Below are positions 26,198 to 34,888 of a stretch of 64,000 nucleotides of DNA, piece by piece. This DNA comes from Pedobacter sp. D749 (GTDB lineage: Bacteria > Bacteroidota > Bacteroidia > Sphingobacteriales > Sphingobacteriaceae), in the NCBI RefSeq assembly GCF_019317285.1, contig NZ_CP079218.1, positions 4,216,001-4,280,000 of the forward strand, read 5' to 3'. Made by a program: the position numbers and the translations under genes. Under the pieces are notes generated by a model that was given only the letters and a program-made list of their open reading frames with translations, was not told where the DNA came from and ran no database searches. Position 1 is the first letter of the stretch, and each line of letters begins with the position of its first letter.

Positions 26198-27327
26198 TGA
26201 AAAAATATTATCTGATTATTTTCCTGGCGCTCGTTTCAGGAAGTTCATTCGCACAAATGAAACTGATCAAAAAGATGCTCTCAAACGAAAAAGATACTAC
26301 CCGTAAAGCAAGCTTTTTACCTTTACCAGCCTTTGGCTATAGTCAGGAAACAGGATTTGAGTTTGGCGTGGGTGCGATTTATTCTTTTTATGTAGACCGT
26401 AAAGACACACTGAACCGCAGTTCCAATTTCGCGTTGAATACCACCTACTCCACTAAAAAGACAGCTAATTTTATGCTAAAAGGTGATATGTGGACAAAAG
26501 GAAACAAATATCACTTTATTGGCGATATCCGTTTTAAAAACCAGCCCTTTAACTTTTATGGTATCGGCAACAACGCTAAAAAGATAGATGAAGACAAACT
26601 AGACCAAAGGGTTTTTAAAACACTTTTTGATGCCGAAATGAACACTTTACCCAAAGCTTATACAGGTGTTTCATTAGGTTTTGAGAATTATCATTTTATA
26701 GACAAGCAAGCCGGAGGCATTTATACCACTAACCCACAAATTTTAGATAAAGATGGTGGTTCGGTCGCATGGATCGGCGCATCGCAGAGTTACGATACCC
26801 GAAACAGCAACAACTACCCTACCAAAGGTTTTTTCGGGAGGGCAACCTACCAATATGCACCTGATTTTTTTGGTGGAGAAAGTTTCAATGGATCACAGAT
26901 CAAACTAGACCTCCGAGGTTTCTTTAGTTTGGCACCAAAAGTGGTTTTGGGCGTACAGGGCATTTATTACACCATTCAAAGCAAAAGCACGCCATTTTAT
27001 TTATTACAACAGTTAGGCAACGACCAAATGATGCGTGGTTACTACAGTGGCCGCTATCGTGATGAAAACCTTATGGCGGCACAAGCCGAAATCCGCTACC
27101 GTTTTATGAACCGTTTTGGGATCGTGGCTTTCGCCGGTACGGGTAAAGTATTTGCTAACGGCCAATTTAATACCGATGGATTAAAACCAAATTTTGGTGT
27201 TGGTGGCCGTTACTTTTTCGATCCGGCTAAAGGTTTGAGCGTTAGGCTAGATTATGGTATAGGAGAAAAATTGCCAAATGAAAAACGCCAGGCCGGGTTT
27301 TATATCAGTTTGGCAGAAGCGTTTTAG
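26197..27327 (+). CDS. BamA/TamA (Omp85)-family outer membrane beta-barrel protein without POTRA domains
   Basis: 376 residues from the ATG at 26197 (the frame's TTG at 26194 is rejected). Signal peptide MKKYYLIIFLALVSGSSFA, then alternating barrel strands across the whole length. SYDTRNSNNYPTKGFFGRAT resembles the conserved strand of surface-antigen barrels, and NDQMMRGYYSGRYRDENLMA carries the RGY/RGF-type motif of Omp85 proteins. No POTRA repeats fit before the barrel, so a role in folding other proteins is doubtful; transport or an enzyme-like barrel is possible. It is single, flanked by inverted REP-like elements, and followed by a stop-anchored heptad array. Confidence 0.8.
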   Translation: MKKYYLIIFLALVSGSSFAQMKLIKKMLSNEKDTTRKASFLPLPAFGYSQETGFEFGVGAIYSFYVDRKDTLNRSSNFALNTTYSTKKTANFMLKGDMWTKGNKYHFIGDIRFKNQPFNFYGIGNNAKKIDEDKLDQRVFKTLFDAEMNTLPKAYTGVSLGFENYHFIDKQAGGIYTTNPQILDKDGGSVAWIGASQSYDTRNSNNYPTKGFFGRATYQYAPDFFGGESFNGSQIKLDLRGFFSLAPKVVLGVQGIYYTIQSKSTPFYLLQQLGNDQMMRGYYSGRYRDENLMAAQAEIRYRFMNRFGIVAFAGTGKVFANGQFNTDGLKPNFGVGGRYFFDPAKGLSVRLDYGIGEKLPNEKRQAGFYISLAEAF

Positions 27328-27366
27328 GGATGGGTAATGTAAGAGGGAAAATGGATGATGGCATTT
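27325..27366 (+). repeat. Stop-anchored heptad array, GGATGAT family, after the Omp85-like gene
   Basis: Starting with the stop codon itself (TAGGGAT), six units run in phase: GGGTAAT, GTAAGAG, GGAAAAT, GGATGAT and GGCATTT follow. The convergent TonB-receptor gene ends with the same word family on the other strand (27649-27683). Confidence 0.75.
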
Positions 27367-27466
27367 TGAGTTCTTCCCATCTGTCTTGTCATCCTGTGGG
27401 ATAATTTATTGTATAAAATCAATATAAATGATAAAGAAGCTTTAGGAGATAACTACCTCAAGTAAT

Positions 27467-27574
27467 CGTCATTTCGAGCGGAGTGCAACGCAGTTGAGAA
27501 CCACGAAGTGCTCAGCGAAGCTAAATCTGCCTAGATAGATCTCTCCATTCCGCTGCGCTTCAGTCGAGATGACG
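27467..27574. repeat. REP-like palindromic element, second copy
   Basis: Starts CGTCATTTCGAGCGGAGTGC and ends with TCGAGATGACG, the inverted form of the 25933-26016 core. It has an extra segment of about 23 bp in the middle containing AAGTGCTCAGCGAAGC. The two copies flank the Omp85-like gene in opposite orientation. The rest of the 353-bp spacer holds heptad arrays at both ends and no gene. Confidence 0.65.
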
Positions 27575-27648
27575 ACTTTTCTTTGTATCTATCATTCATA
27601 ACGCAATCGAAAAATTTTAATCATAGATACACACGGATCAACACAAAT

Positions 27649-27683
27649 CCCTTCCATCATCCATATTACATCTTCCATAATTA
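27649..27683 (-). repeat. Stop-anchored heptad array, GGATGAT family, after the TonB-receptor gene
   Basis: On the minus strand from the stop codon: TAATTAT, GGAAGAT, GTAATAT, GGATGAT and GGAAGGG, five units in phase. It mirrors the array at 27325-27366, so the spacer between the two convergent genes is bounded by inverted copies of the same family. Confidence 0.75.
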
Positions 27684-30059
27684 ATTATTTCTCCTCCGCT
27701 CCTCTTCATTCCCTAACTTCCTATCCTGCTGTTTAATCTTTTCATTGCCAAAATTATAACGGAAGGTGATCCGAAGCTGACGGCTATCGTAATAGTTATT
27801 GTACTCTTGCTTGATGTCATTTACCAGACTATTAAAACGGTACCGGTTTGTTTTTAAGACATCACTTGCCGTTATCGCCAATTGTATTTTTTTATTAACG
27901 AATAAAGCTTTAATTCCCAGATCAAGGTTATATTGAGTTTTATTTTGATTCAATCCCTCAATTGTTGGGAATTGGTGCCAGAAACTGGCTTCGCCCAAAA
28001 TGGTTTTAGATTGGTTAAACACAAATTGATTGAGCGTAGAAAAATAAACACCAAATCCGTTCAGGCTACTTTGGGTTTGCGCGATGCCAGAATGGGATAT
28101 TGTGTAAAAAACATCCGCTTGATTGATACTCTCCCACCATTTCAAAGGATTTAGCGTAATGGCATTGCTGAATTGATAATGATACCCTGTAATAAAGTTA
28201 ACGGGTTTGGCAGCCTGAATATTCGTACCAGCATCAATAAAATTGACATCATTAAAGCCGTTTGTGGTATGGCTAAAAGATAGTGTCGTGGTGAAGATAT
28301 TATTGTAAGTATGAGAAATTTCGATGTTGTCGTTATACGATGGCTGTAAAAAAGGGTTTCCTTCGGTATAAGCATATTGGTTGCTGTACCAGCGGAAAGG
28401 ATTTAGTTTGCGATAAGCAGGCCGGTTGATCCGGCGGCCATAATTAGCAGAAAAAGTGCTTTTGTTATTTACAAGGTAACCGATGTAAAGCGTAGGAAAA
28501 AGCCTGAAATACTCACTTCGATTTTGTTCATTAACCGAAACGCCATCAATCTGTGTGTATTCTCCTCTCAGACCAGCCTGAAAATCCCAGCGCTTTAGGC
28601 TTTTATTATAGTTAATGTAGAGGGCCTGTGTGTTTTCCTGATAATTAAAGAGATTGGTTTGGCCGGGTTCCAGCTCATAAACCGTATTGCGGACTTTATA
28701 AAAAGCAAGATCACTCTCGTTATGGATAAAACTCAATTTTGCACCAAAAGATAGCTTAAAGGTTTTATGAGGCAAATCTATATCAGCCTTTACGGTAAAT
28801 AAATCTATATTTTGTTTACTGGCAGATAGATATTCGGCAAAAGAATTCGGGCTCATTATTCCATTTTGAAAATAACTGGTATTGTTAAAAAACCTTTCTT
28901 TATCATCCATGTATTTAAACCAATCGCCATTTATAAGCAGCTGTTTTCCTGCAGAATCTAAGGCTTTTTTAAAATACACATTGGCGGAATTATAATGAGA
29001 TCTGATTTTGGCATTGGCATCAGAATTCAGCACTGAATCTAAACTACCTGTTTTATTATAAACAGTGGTTTTAATATTTTCTTCAGAATGGAAGTTGGTT
29101 AACCCACCGTTGTACGATAATCCTAATACCGTTTTTGGAGAAGTCTGATAATCCATTCCGATCTGTCCACTGGGCACCGTCCTAAAATTCCGGTCTTTAT
29201 TTACAATGTTCCAGGTTTGGTTGGGATAAAAAACATCACTCTGCTCAAAAGGAACCAGAGATCCTTTCCGGATATTAAAGTTTGTGGAAAGCGTAATTTT
29301 ATTTTTCCTGTAACTTAAACTCCCACCTGCAGATACCGTTGGATGAATAGCTTTTGTAAAAGCGGTATTTATCGACCCCTTAAATCCTTCGGCAGCAACT
29401 TTCTTTAGTACAATATTGATCAAGCCATTATTTCCCTGTGCGTCGTATTTTGCCGGGGGATTGGTAATCACTTCAATCCTGACGATGTTATCTGATGAAA
29501 TTGACTTTAAATAATTAGACAGCTCATCATCAGATAAGAGCACCAATTTATCATTAATCATAATATTAACAGCACCTTTGCCCACCAATGAAACCCTATC
29601 ATTCAAAACCCTAACTCCTGGCACTTTAGAAAGCAGTTCCAAAGCATCTGTTCCGATGGCAGAAACACTGTTCTCCACATTAAAAACGGTCCTATCGATC
29701 TGTTTTTCTATTAACGCTTTTCTGGCACTGATTTGAACGTCAGGAAGCTTATTTGTATTTTCCTGGAGTTGAATGTTAATCAGCGTATCTCTGCTTAAGC
29801 TCAGTAACCTGTTCTCAACTTTGAAATTGAGTGCAGCATAAGTGATCTCATATTTTCCAGACTGCAAATTGCTGAACTGGTAAAACCCGAGGCTGTCTGT
29901 TTGTGTATAATTGACCTGATTTTTAGCGTCTGAAATTTTAACAGTAATGAATGGCAAAGTTTCATGCACCTGGTCAGTTACCTTCCCTGAGAGTTTAAGT
30001 TGAGCATCGCAATTGATGATGATAAAAAATAAAACAAGAAAGCCTAATGTTCTTATCAT
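27681..30059 (-). CDS. TonB-dependent receptor / outer membrane beta-barrel family protein with carboxypeptidase-like N-domain
   Basis: 792 residues. Signal peptide (GFLVLFFIIINCDA), a carboxypeptidase-regulatory-like domain at about 20-105 (LKLSGKVTDQVHETLPFITV), a plug at about 120-220 (ALELLSKVPGVRVLNDRVSL, NPPAKYDAQGNNGLINIVLK) and a 14-to-22-strand barrel of the outer-membrane-beta-barrel type (INRPAYRKLNPFRWYSNQYA near residue 545). It follows the M56 gene after only 5 bp and so belongs to the BlaI-controlled operon. The substrate is unknown. The C-terminus ends in a charged tail (KQQDRKLGNEEERRRNN) instead of the usual terminal aromatic strand. Confidence 0.88.
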   Translation of the reverse strand: MIRTLGFLVLFFIIINCDAQLKLSGKVTDQVHETLPFITVKISDAKNQVNYTQTDSLGFYQFSNLQSGKYEITYAALNFKVENRLLSLSRDTLINIQLQENTNKLPDVQISARKALIEKQIDRTVFNVENSVSAIGTDALELLSKVPGVRVLNDRVSLVGKGAVNIMINDKLVLLSDDELSNYLKSISSDNIVRIEVITNPPAKYDAQGNNGLINIVLKKVAAEGFKGSINTAFTKAIHPTVSAGGSLSYRKNKITLSTNFNIRKGSLVPFEQSDVFYPNQTWNIVNKDRNFRTVPSGQIGMDYQTSPKTVLGLSYNGGLTNFHSEENIKTTVYNKTGSLDSVLNSDANAKIRSHYNSANVYFKKALDSAGKQLLINGDWFKYMDDKERFFNNTSYFQNGIMSPNSFAEYLSASKQNIDLFTVKADIDLPHKTFKLSFGAKLSFIHNESDLAFYKVRNTVYELEPGQTNLFNYQENTQALYINYNKSLKRWDFQAGLRGEYTQIDGVSVNEQNRSEYFRLFPTLYIGYLVNNKSTFSANYGRRINRPAYRKLNPFRWYSNQYAYTEGNPFLQPSYNDNIEISHTYNNIFTTTLSFSHTTNGFNDVNFIDAGTNIQAAKPVNFITGYHYQFSNAITLNPLKWWESINQADVFYTISHSGIAQTQSSLNGFGVYFSTLNQFVFNQSKTILGEASFWHQFPTIEGLNQNKTQYNLDLGIKALFVNKKIQLAITASDVLKTNRYRFNSLVNDIKQEYNNYYDSRQLRITFRYNFGNEKIKQQDRKLGNEEERRRNN

Positions 30060-30064
30060 TCAAA

Positions 30065-32239
30065 CTATTTGTTGCCCTGCCAAACTTCAACTTTACCATT
30101 AATATCAAATTCACCATAAGAACCAATCGCTGTTATTCCGGTTAGTTTGTTTCGAAGGATAAGATTTTTAGCCGTTATTTTTTCCGTATTCTTGTTATAG
30201 GTAGCTGCCTCGGCTGATATGGTAAAATTTTTATAATCCAATTTTGCTTTCCCATAAAGCGTAACAATTGATTTGTCTCTACTCATCTTTACAGAATCCC
30301 GGGCACTATAAGCTACATCTGAATTGTCGATATTATCAATAAAAGCAATAGAATTAATCAATTTTTCAAGATCATTGCCTTTTTTAGTTTCATCACCGAT
30401 ATCAATACGATAATCTCCTTTTTTTAGGTCAAACGTCATGAGGTTAGACTTTACCATAACGCTTTGTTTAGAATTTTTAATCGATGCATTTTTGGCGATC
30501 ATTTTATTGTTAGCCTGATCCAACTCAACATACCTGGCTTCTAACCTGCAGTTGCTAATGTCGATAACCACATTTTCCAGATAAGAAACTTTGAACTGCA
30601 CATCACCGGTTATTTTAGAAAACGAGATGATTTTAGGCGTAACTGGTTTGGCAACTTCAGTTGGTTGATTTTTTACTACAGCTACTTTCTGTTTCCCATC
30701 GTTAAAGTAAAACCGATTATAAAGTGCTTCATTTTTGATTGTATATTTTTTAGGCTCAGAATACAGCACAATCATTTTATCGGTAGCATAAATATTTTTT
30801 GCCACCAATGTTTCGCCGATAAATTTAACCAATACCTCGTCGCCTACTTTAAAGTTATCATCCTTTATATTTTGAGCCTTAAGATTTAAGTTGATGGTAA
30901 AAAGGCCATCATTCAGAACGATCTTTTCAATCTTACCATTAATGTCTTTTTCTATCGTTTTAATTTTAGATGAGGCAGAACGCGCTTTATTGGCTTCATA
31001 TAAAAAGGCATAATGTTCTATTTTTTGCTCGTAAATTAAACTTCCGTCAAAAGTGGTAATCTTTGTTGCATTATATATAGGTCTATTAGTCTCTGCGATA
31101 ACTTTTCCATTTTTATCCATTTTTCGCATATTAAAGCCTTTAACTGATGTATAAACGATAATTTCATCTCCAACTTTAATCTTTTCTTTAAAAGTGGTGG
31201 CTTCAATCGGGTAAATCTTTCCATCCGATAATAAATGGAATGTATAAAGACCTATAGTTTCTTTTTTAATGTTAAGGACTTTCCCCTTCAAGGCTCCTTC
31301 GTAAAAGTCTTTCGAAGGTTTGCTTTTATCTTTTATATTTTGTGCATACACTACCTGAACGGCAAATAGCCAGACCAATCCCACAGCAACGGGGATGGCC
31401 AATAAGTAAATTAATTTTTTCATGTTTTTAGATTTAGCGTGGAACAACATTTTAATACGGGCTTTAATCGGGCTCTTCACAAAGTTGTGGATCAGCGGCA
31501 TATTACTTTTGCTTATCGCCAGTTTTAAGAGTAGGTTGGCATATGCCTCACTGCCACAATCTGCTGAAGTAATATCATCTGCCTCATATTCATGCACCTG
31601 CTCTAAAGCTTTATCATATAGGTAAACTATGGGATTAAACCATAAAACGGATTTGAAAACCATTAAAATAATTTTATCTATCGAATGATATTGCCTGGCG
31701 TGTACCTGCTCGTGTTTAAGCAGAACCGATAAATCCGTTGCACTTAAATCCGCATCATTTATAAAAACATAGTTAAAGAAGGAGCAGTTGGTAAAACCCT
31801 CTGTTTTGGTAATCAGCTTTAGTCCACTACTATTTTTGGTATAATTCCCTGTATGTTTAAGCAAAACGAATAAGCGCCATAGGCAAAGGAGCAATAAAAG
31901 CAAAGCGATGCCACTATAAGCATAAGCCATTATGCCCACCCAATCAGTTTTAGATGTCACCTCTGGCTGGTATTCGACCATAACAGGCTGAATAAGTTGC
32001 ACAGGGGCAGGTTGAATTGGTTTTAAATCAGGCATGTCTACAAGCTCAGTTTCTAACATGGGCATTTCACGTTTAACCTCAAACTGCAAAGCAGGAATAA
32101 TAAAACTCAGGAACAAAGAAGCCAGCAAATAAAAACGGTTGATTTTAAAGAAGGTGAGCTTTCTTAAAACCACCAGGTAAAAACCAAAAAACAATGCCGT
32201 ACAGGCAGTAACTTTAAGCAGATAGGTTAACCATTCCAT
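30065..32239 (-). CDS. M56 (BlaR1-type) membrane metallopeptidase with C-terminal OstA-like repeats
   Basis: 724 residues. Four membrane helices (about 3-23, 35-51, 102-122 and 276-297) bracket a zinc protease loop with HEQVH at 176-180 and the downstream VHEYEADD motif. After the fourth helix there is no penicillin-sensor domain; instead two beta-rich modules (for example GLYTFHLLSDGKIYPIEATT and KVGDEIIVYT) and then, from about 540, repeated strands like NKMIAKNASIKNSKQSVMVK and EKITAKNLILRNKLTGITA that resemble OstA/LptA-type repeats. It probably senses an envelope signal and helps inactivate the BlaI repressor encoded upstream. The OstA resemblance is by eye and only tentative. Confidence 0.78.
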   Translation of the reverse strand: MEWLTYLLKVTACTALFFGFYLVVLRKLTFFKINRFYLLASLFLSFIIPALQFEVKREMPMLETELVDMPDLKPIQPAPVQLIQPVMVEYQPEVTSKTDWVGIMAYAYSGIALLLLLLCLWRLFVLLKHTGNYTKNSSGLKLITKTEGFTNCSFFNYVFINDADLSATDLSVLLKHEQVHARQYHSIDKIILMVFKSVLWFNPIVYLYDKALEQVHEYEADDITSADCGSEAYANLLLKLAISKSNMPLIHNFVKSPIKARIKMLFHAKSKNMKKLIYLLAIPVAVGLVWLFAVQVVYAQNIKDKSKPSKDFYEGALKGKVLNIKKETIGLYTFHLLSDGKIYPIEATTFKEKIKVGDEIIVYTSVKGFNMRKMDKNGKVIAETNRPIYNATKITTFDGSLIYEQKIEHYAFLYEANKARSASSKIKTIEKDINGKIEKIVLNDGLFTINLNLKAQNIKDDNFKVGDEVLVKFIGETLVAKNIYATDKMIVLYSEPKKYTIKNEALYNRFYFNDGKQKVAVVKNQPTEVAKPVTPKIISFSKITGDVQFKVSYLENVVIDISNCRLEARYVELDQANNKMIAKNASIKNSKQSVMVKSNLMTFDLKKGDYRIDIGDETKKGNDLEKLINSIAFIDNIDNSDVAYSARDSVKMSRDKSIVTLYGKAKLDYKNFTISAEAATYNKNTEKITAKNLILRNKLTGITAIGSYGEFDINGKVEVWQGNK

Positions 32240-32250
32240 AACTATAATTA

Positions 32251-33804
32251 TTAACAGCCCCGTTTAGAAAAAGCTATAAATCCGTCCAAAATCAAATTAC
32301 TGATTCTCCGGATATTTTTTTCCTGATTAATATAATTTAATGTTTTACTGTCGGATATATTGCCGAGTTCAATTAAAACTGCCGGCGCCTTTGATTCTCT
32401 CAATAAAAATAAACTTCCGTTTTTTAAAGAATCTCTTACTTCCATTCCGTTAAGCTGCTTTAACTTGTTTAAAATGCCAGCTCCCAGATCTTCCGCAAGT
32501 TTTATATTGCTGTTCTGTTTCGAAACATACACCTCAATACCATCGAAAGGTACAGGTGCATCTACCTGTGTTACATTATGATGAATAGATATAAATGCTG
32601 TAGCTTCTCCCTTAGGCAAACGGTCTCTAAGTGATAAAAATTTATCGGTACTCCTGGTTAATATTATTTTTATTCCTCTTTTTCCGGCTTCTTCCTGCAG
32701 TATTTTCACCGCCCTTAAGTTCAGGTCTTTTTCTTTTTGTCCATCAAGTGCAGAACCAGCTCCGTCTTTCCCTCCATGACCAGCATCAAGAACCAAAACA
32801 GGTTCTACTTCATTAAAAGCAGGATTTGGATTAACCTTAATGTTGCTGTTTAAGTAGTTCATAGCATAAACATTCGGCTTTACAGGTGCATCTGCAGAAG
32901 CCTGATTCCCTGTCGATTTTTTCTCAATAATAATTTCTTTTCGGTTTATAAATGCCATACAGCAAATCATTAATACCGGAATAATGGCTACATAGGCAAG
33001 CTTTTGCAGTTTTGCGTTTGGTTCTTTGTACAACATCATGATCCTGTTTTTTAGTGGAAGTTTACTAAAACTATTCATCGCTAAATTTTGGGCTGGCATA
33101 GCCAGGTTTAAAAGTAAAGAAGCATAAACCTTCTTATCTGCAACTTTAGCGGTTTCACGGTCGGCCAGAAATTCGTGGTTATGATCAATGGCATTCCGCC
33201 AGAAATAAATAATGGGGTTAAACCAAAGGATTGCCGCAACGAAATTGACTAAAAGTTTGTCGACGACATGCAGTTGCTTCACATGGACCGATTCATGTTT
33301 TATCACCAGATTCCTTTCTTCATGTTGTAAAGAGGAGTCTATAATAATCTGGTTAAAAAATGAACAGTTTTTTATGGTAGATTTCTCATTAACCAGGATA
33401 ACGGCCCCGCTTCTGTTAATAGCATGTTTACGCAGCTGGATATGAATAATTACCATCACAAACAGCATTCTAAAAACAAAAAAGACTAAAATTGAGCAAT
33501 AACCATACATAAGCACTTGATCCCAGTTTAGGCTATTATTGGTGGCGCTACCTTCGTCCAGAAAATCCTGCTCAACAACACCATCATTGCTATAGGCTAT
33601 TTTTGATGGAATCTCCTGGTTAATTATCATTATTTCATGGCGGTTTTCGATAGTAAGCGCCGGGATACCAAAACTCAACACCAACATCAATAATAAATAA
33701 ACACGGTTCAGGTTAAAAAACGTGAGCCTGGCCAGCAATAACTGATAAGCGGCAAAGAATATGAATGTACAGGCCGAAACCTTCAATAAATAAATTAAAA
33801 TCAT
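32251..33804 (-). CDS. Fusion of an M56 (BlaR1-type) membrane metallopeptidase with an N-acetylmuramoyl-L-alanine amidase
   Basis: 517 residues. The N-terminal half is an M56 protease: helices at about 3-22, 34-50, 98-118 and 268-287, zinc motif HESVH at 170-174, and E211 in NHEFLAD. After the fourth helix the chain should be periplasmic and, past a linker (about 290-333), holds a complete Amidase_3 domain at about 335-512: LVLDAGHGGKDGAG (H343), E358, SIHHN (H408) and LIELGNISD (E479). These are the zinc ligands and catalytic glutamate. The usual beta-lactam sensor of BlaR1 is thus replaced by a cell-wall hydrolase domain. The start codon overlaps the blaI stop by 4 bp. Confidence 0.9.
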   Translation of the reverse strand: MILIYLLKVSACTFIFFAAYQLLLARLTFFNLNRVYLLLMLVLSFGIPALTIENRHEIMIINQEIPSKIAYSNDGVVEQDFLDEGSATNNSLNWDQVLMYGYCSILVFFVFRMLFVMVIIHIQLRKHAINRSGAVILVNEKSTIKNCSFFNQIIIDSSLQHEERNLVIKHESVHVKQLHVVDKLLVNFVAAILWFNPIIYFWRNAIDHNHEFLADRETAKVADKKVYASLLLNLAMPAQNLAMNSFSKLPLKNRIMMLYKEPNAKLQKLAYVAIIPVLMICCMAFINRKEIIIEKKSTGNQASADAPVKPNVYAMNYLNSNIKVNPNPAFNEVEPVLVLDAGHGGKDGAGSALDGQKEKDLNLRAVKILQEEAGKRGIKIILTRSTDKFLSLRDRLPKGEATAFISIHHNVTQVDAPVPFDGIEVYVSKQNSNIKLAEDLGAGILNKLKQLNGMEVRDSLKNGSLFLLRESKAPAVLIELGNISDSKTLNYINQEKNIRRISNLILDGFIAFSKRGC

Positions 33805-34169
33805 GGTTTCGAATCCTGGTTAATGATTTTCTTAATTTCTTCTATATCTTTTTCACTTAGTTTTTCCTCTTTTACCATAAATGATAACAGGCTGGTTGGA
33901 GAATTATTAAAATAGCCGGCAAAAAGCTTAGAGAAAGTAGTTTTGGCATACTCATCTTTTGTAATGGCCGGAAAATACTCGTATGTTTTCCCATAAGCCT
34001 TATAGTTAACATAGCCTTTCTTCTCTAAAAGCCTGACAATTGATGAGATGGTATTATAAGGCGGTTTAGGTTCGTCTTCAAGTTCATCAATAATATCTTT
34101 CACAAATGCCTTCTGCAGTTTCCATAAAACCTGCATAATGCGCTCTTCTGCTTTGGTTAATTCTTCCAT
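33801..34169 (-). CDS. blaI: BlaI/MecI-family winged-helix transcriptional repressor
   Basis: 122 residues from the ATG at 34169 (MEELTKAEERIMQVLWKLQK); an in-frame TTG lies six bases upstream. The winged helix-turn-helix covers about 5-72 (AFVKDIIDELE, PPYNTISSIVRLLEKKGYVN), and the C-terminal dimerisation helices contain the region cleaved in BlaI/MecI (TFSKLFAGYFNNSPTSLLSF). It is the first gene of a four-gene operon with the two M56 proteases that are expected to inactivate it, and probably represses its own operon through the inverted repeats just upstream. Confidence 0.93.
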   Translation of the reverse strand: MEELTKAEERIMQVLWKLQKAFVKDIIDELEDEPKPPYNTISSIVRLLEKKGYVNYKAYGKTYEYFPAITKDEYAKTTFSKLFAGYFNNSPTSLLSFMVKEEKLSEKDIEEIKKIINQDSKP

Positions 34170-34178
34170 ACTCAAATC

Positions 34179-34236
34179 TATAACTTACTTTTCAGTTTTA
34201 CAACTAAAAAACAAGTTATATTACTGAAAAATCAGT
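34179..34236. promoter_or_regulatory. Candidate BlaI operator region
   Basis: Two dyads lie just upstream of blaI: TATAACTT (34179-34186) with AAGTTATA (34213-34220), and ACTGA-AAAA-TCAGT (34223-34236). BlaI-type repressors bind short AT-rich dyads near their own promoters. The match to a known box was not established. Confidence 0.4.
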
Positions 34237-34289
34237 TTAAAATCATAATAATCTGATATACAGTGTTATAAAATTAAAATATACACCTA

Positions 34290-34526
34290 TTTGAAAATGA
34301 ATGACCTGTGGCTCTTGGCTATTGGAGTCCTGCCATTCGCTTTACTTCGTTACACTACGTGTTCGCTGCTGTCAGGTTTATGACCGAACGGCTTGCCCCT
34401 GGTATGGAGCCAAAAGCATTTAACTGTTGTTTCTAAACCCGATCGAAGCGGGATGCCGATTCTTCATCGGCAGAAGCGGGAGCGGGACCGAAACCTGCTA
34501 AAAAAACCGGACTGCTCATTTCCTAA
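34290..34526. repeat. Structured 237-bp intergenic repeat, copy 1
   Basis: Nearly identical to the copy at 34549-34788 from CAGGTTTATGACCGAACGGC onward. It contains the stem-loop GCCGAT-TCTTC-ATCGGC and the stem CCCG-ATCGAAG-CGGG. In the first third a variable block (ACTTCGTTACACTACGTGTT) stands where copy 2 has another hairpin. Its ends resemble each other in inverted form, less well than in copy 2. No reading frame looks coding. Confidence 0.75.
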
Positions 34527-34548
34527 TCCTAAGCATTAACACTTTTTA

Positions 34549-34788
34549 TTTGAAAATGAACGGACTGTGGTTCTTGGCTCTTGTAGCCCTGCCATTCGCT
34601 TTATCCCGATGAAGAATCGGGATGCTCGCTTCTGTCAGGTTTATGACCGAACGGCTTGCCCTGGTATGGAGCCAAAAGCATTTAACTGTTGTTTCTAAAC
34701 CCGATCGAAGCGGGATGCCGATTCTTCATCGGCAGAAGCGGGAGCGGGACCGAAACCTGCTAAAAGAACCGGACTGCTCATTTCCAAA
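34549..34788. repeat. Structured 240-bp intergenic repeat, copy 2, with imperfect terminal inverted repeats
   Basis: The left end TTTGAAAATGAACGG and the reverse complement of the right end, TTTGGAAATGAGCAG, agree at 12 of 15 bases. Inside are ATCCCGAT-GAAGA-ATCGGGAT, the GCCGAT-TCTTC-ATCGGC hairpin and GC-rich repeats (AGAAGCGGGAGCGGGAC). The copies are 259 bp apart in direct orientation. A MITE-like element or a structured RNA are both possible. Together with copy 1 it fills most of the 720-bp gap between blaI and the DUF1345 gene. Confidence 0.75.
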
Positions 34789-34888
34789 AAAACTGCTATT
34801 ACTAAGAATCAGCTAAGGCCAGACCAAACTGACGAAGTTCTCCTTCGCTCAGGCATTTCTAAACTTCGTAAGTTTTCCCAGAAAGAAA

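Noticed and set aside
34622..34816. 64-codon open frame inside the second structured repeat
   Set aside because: It lies wholly in repeat sequence with hairpins, is not kept in the first copy, and its translation does not look like a protein.
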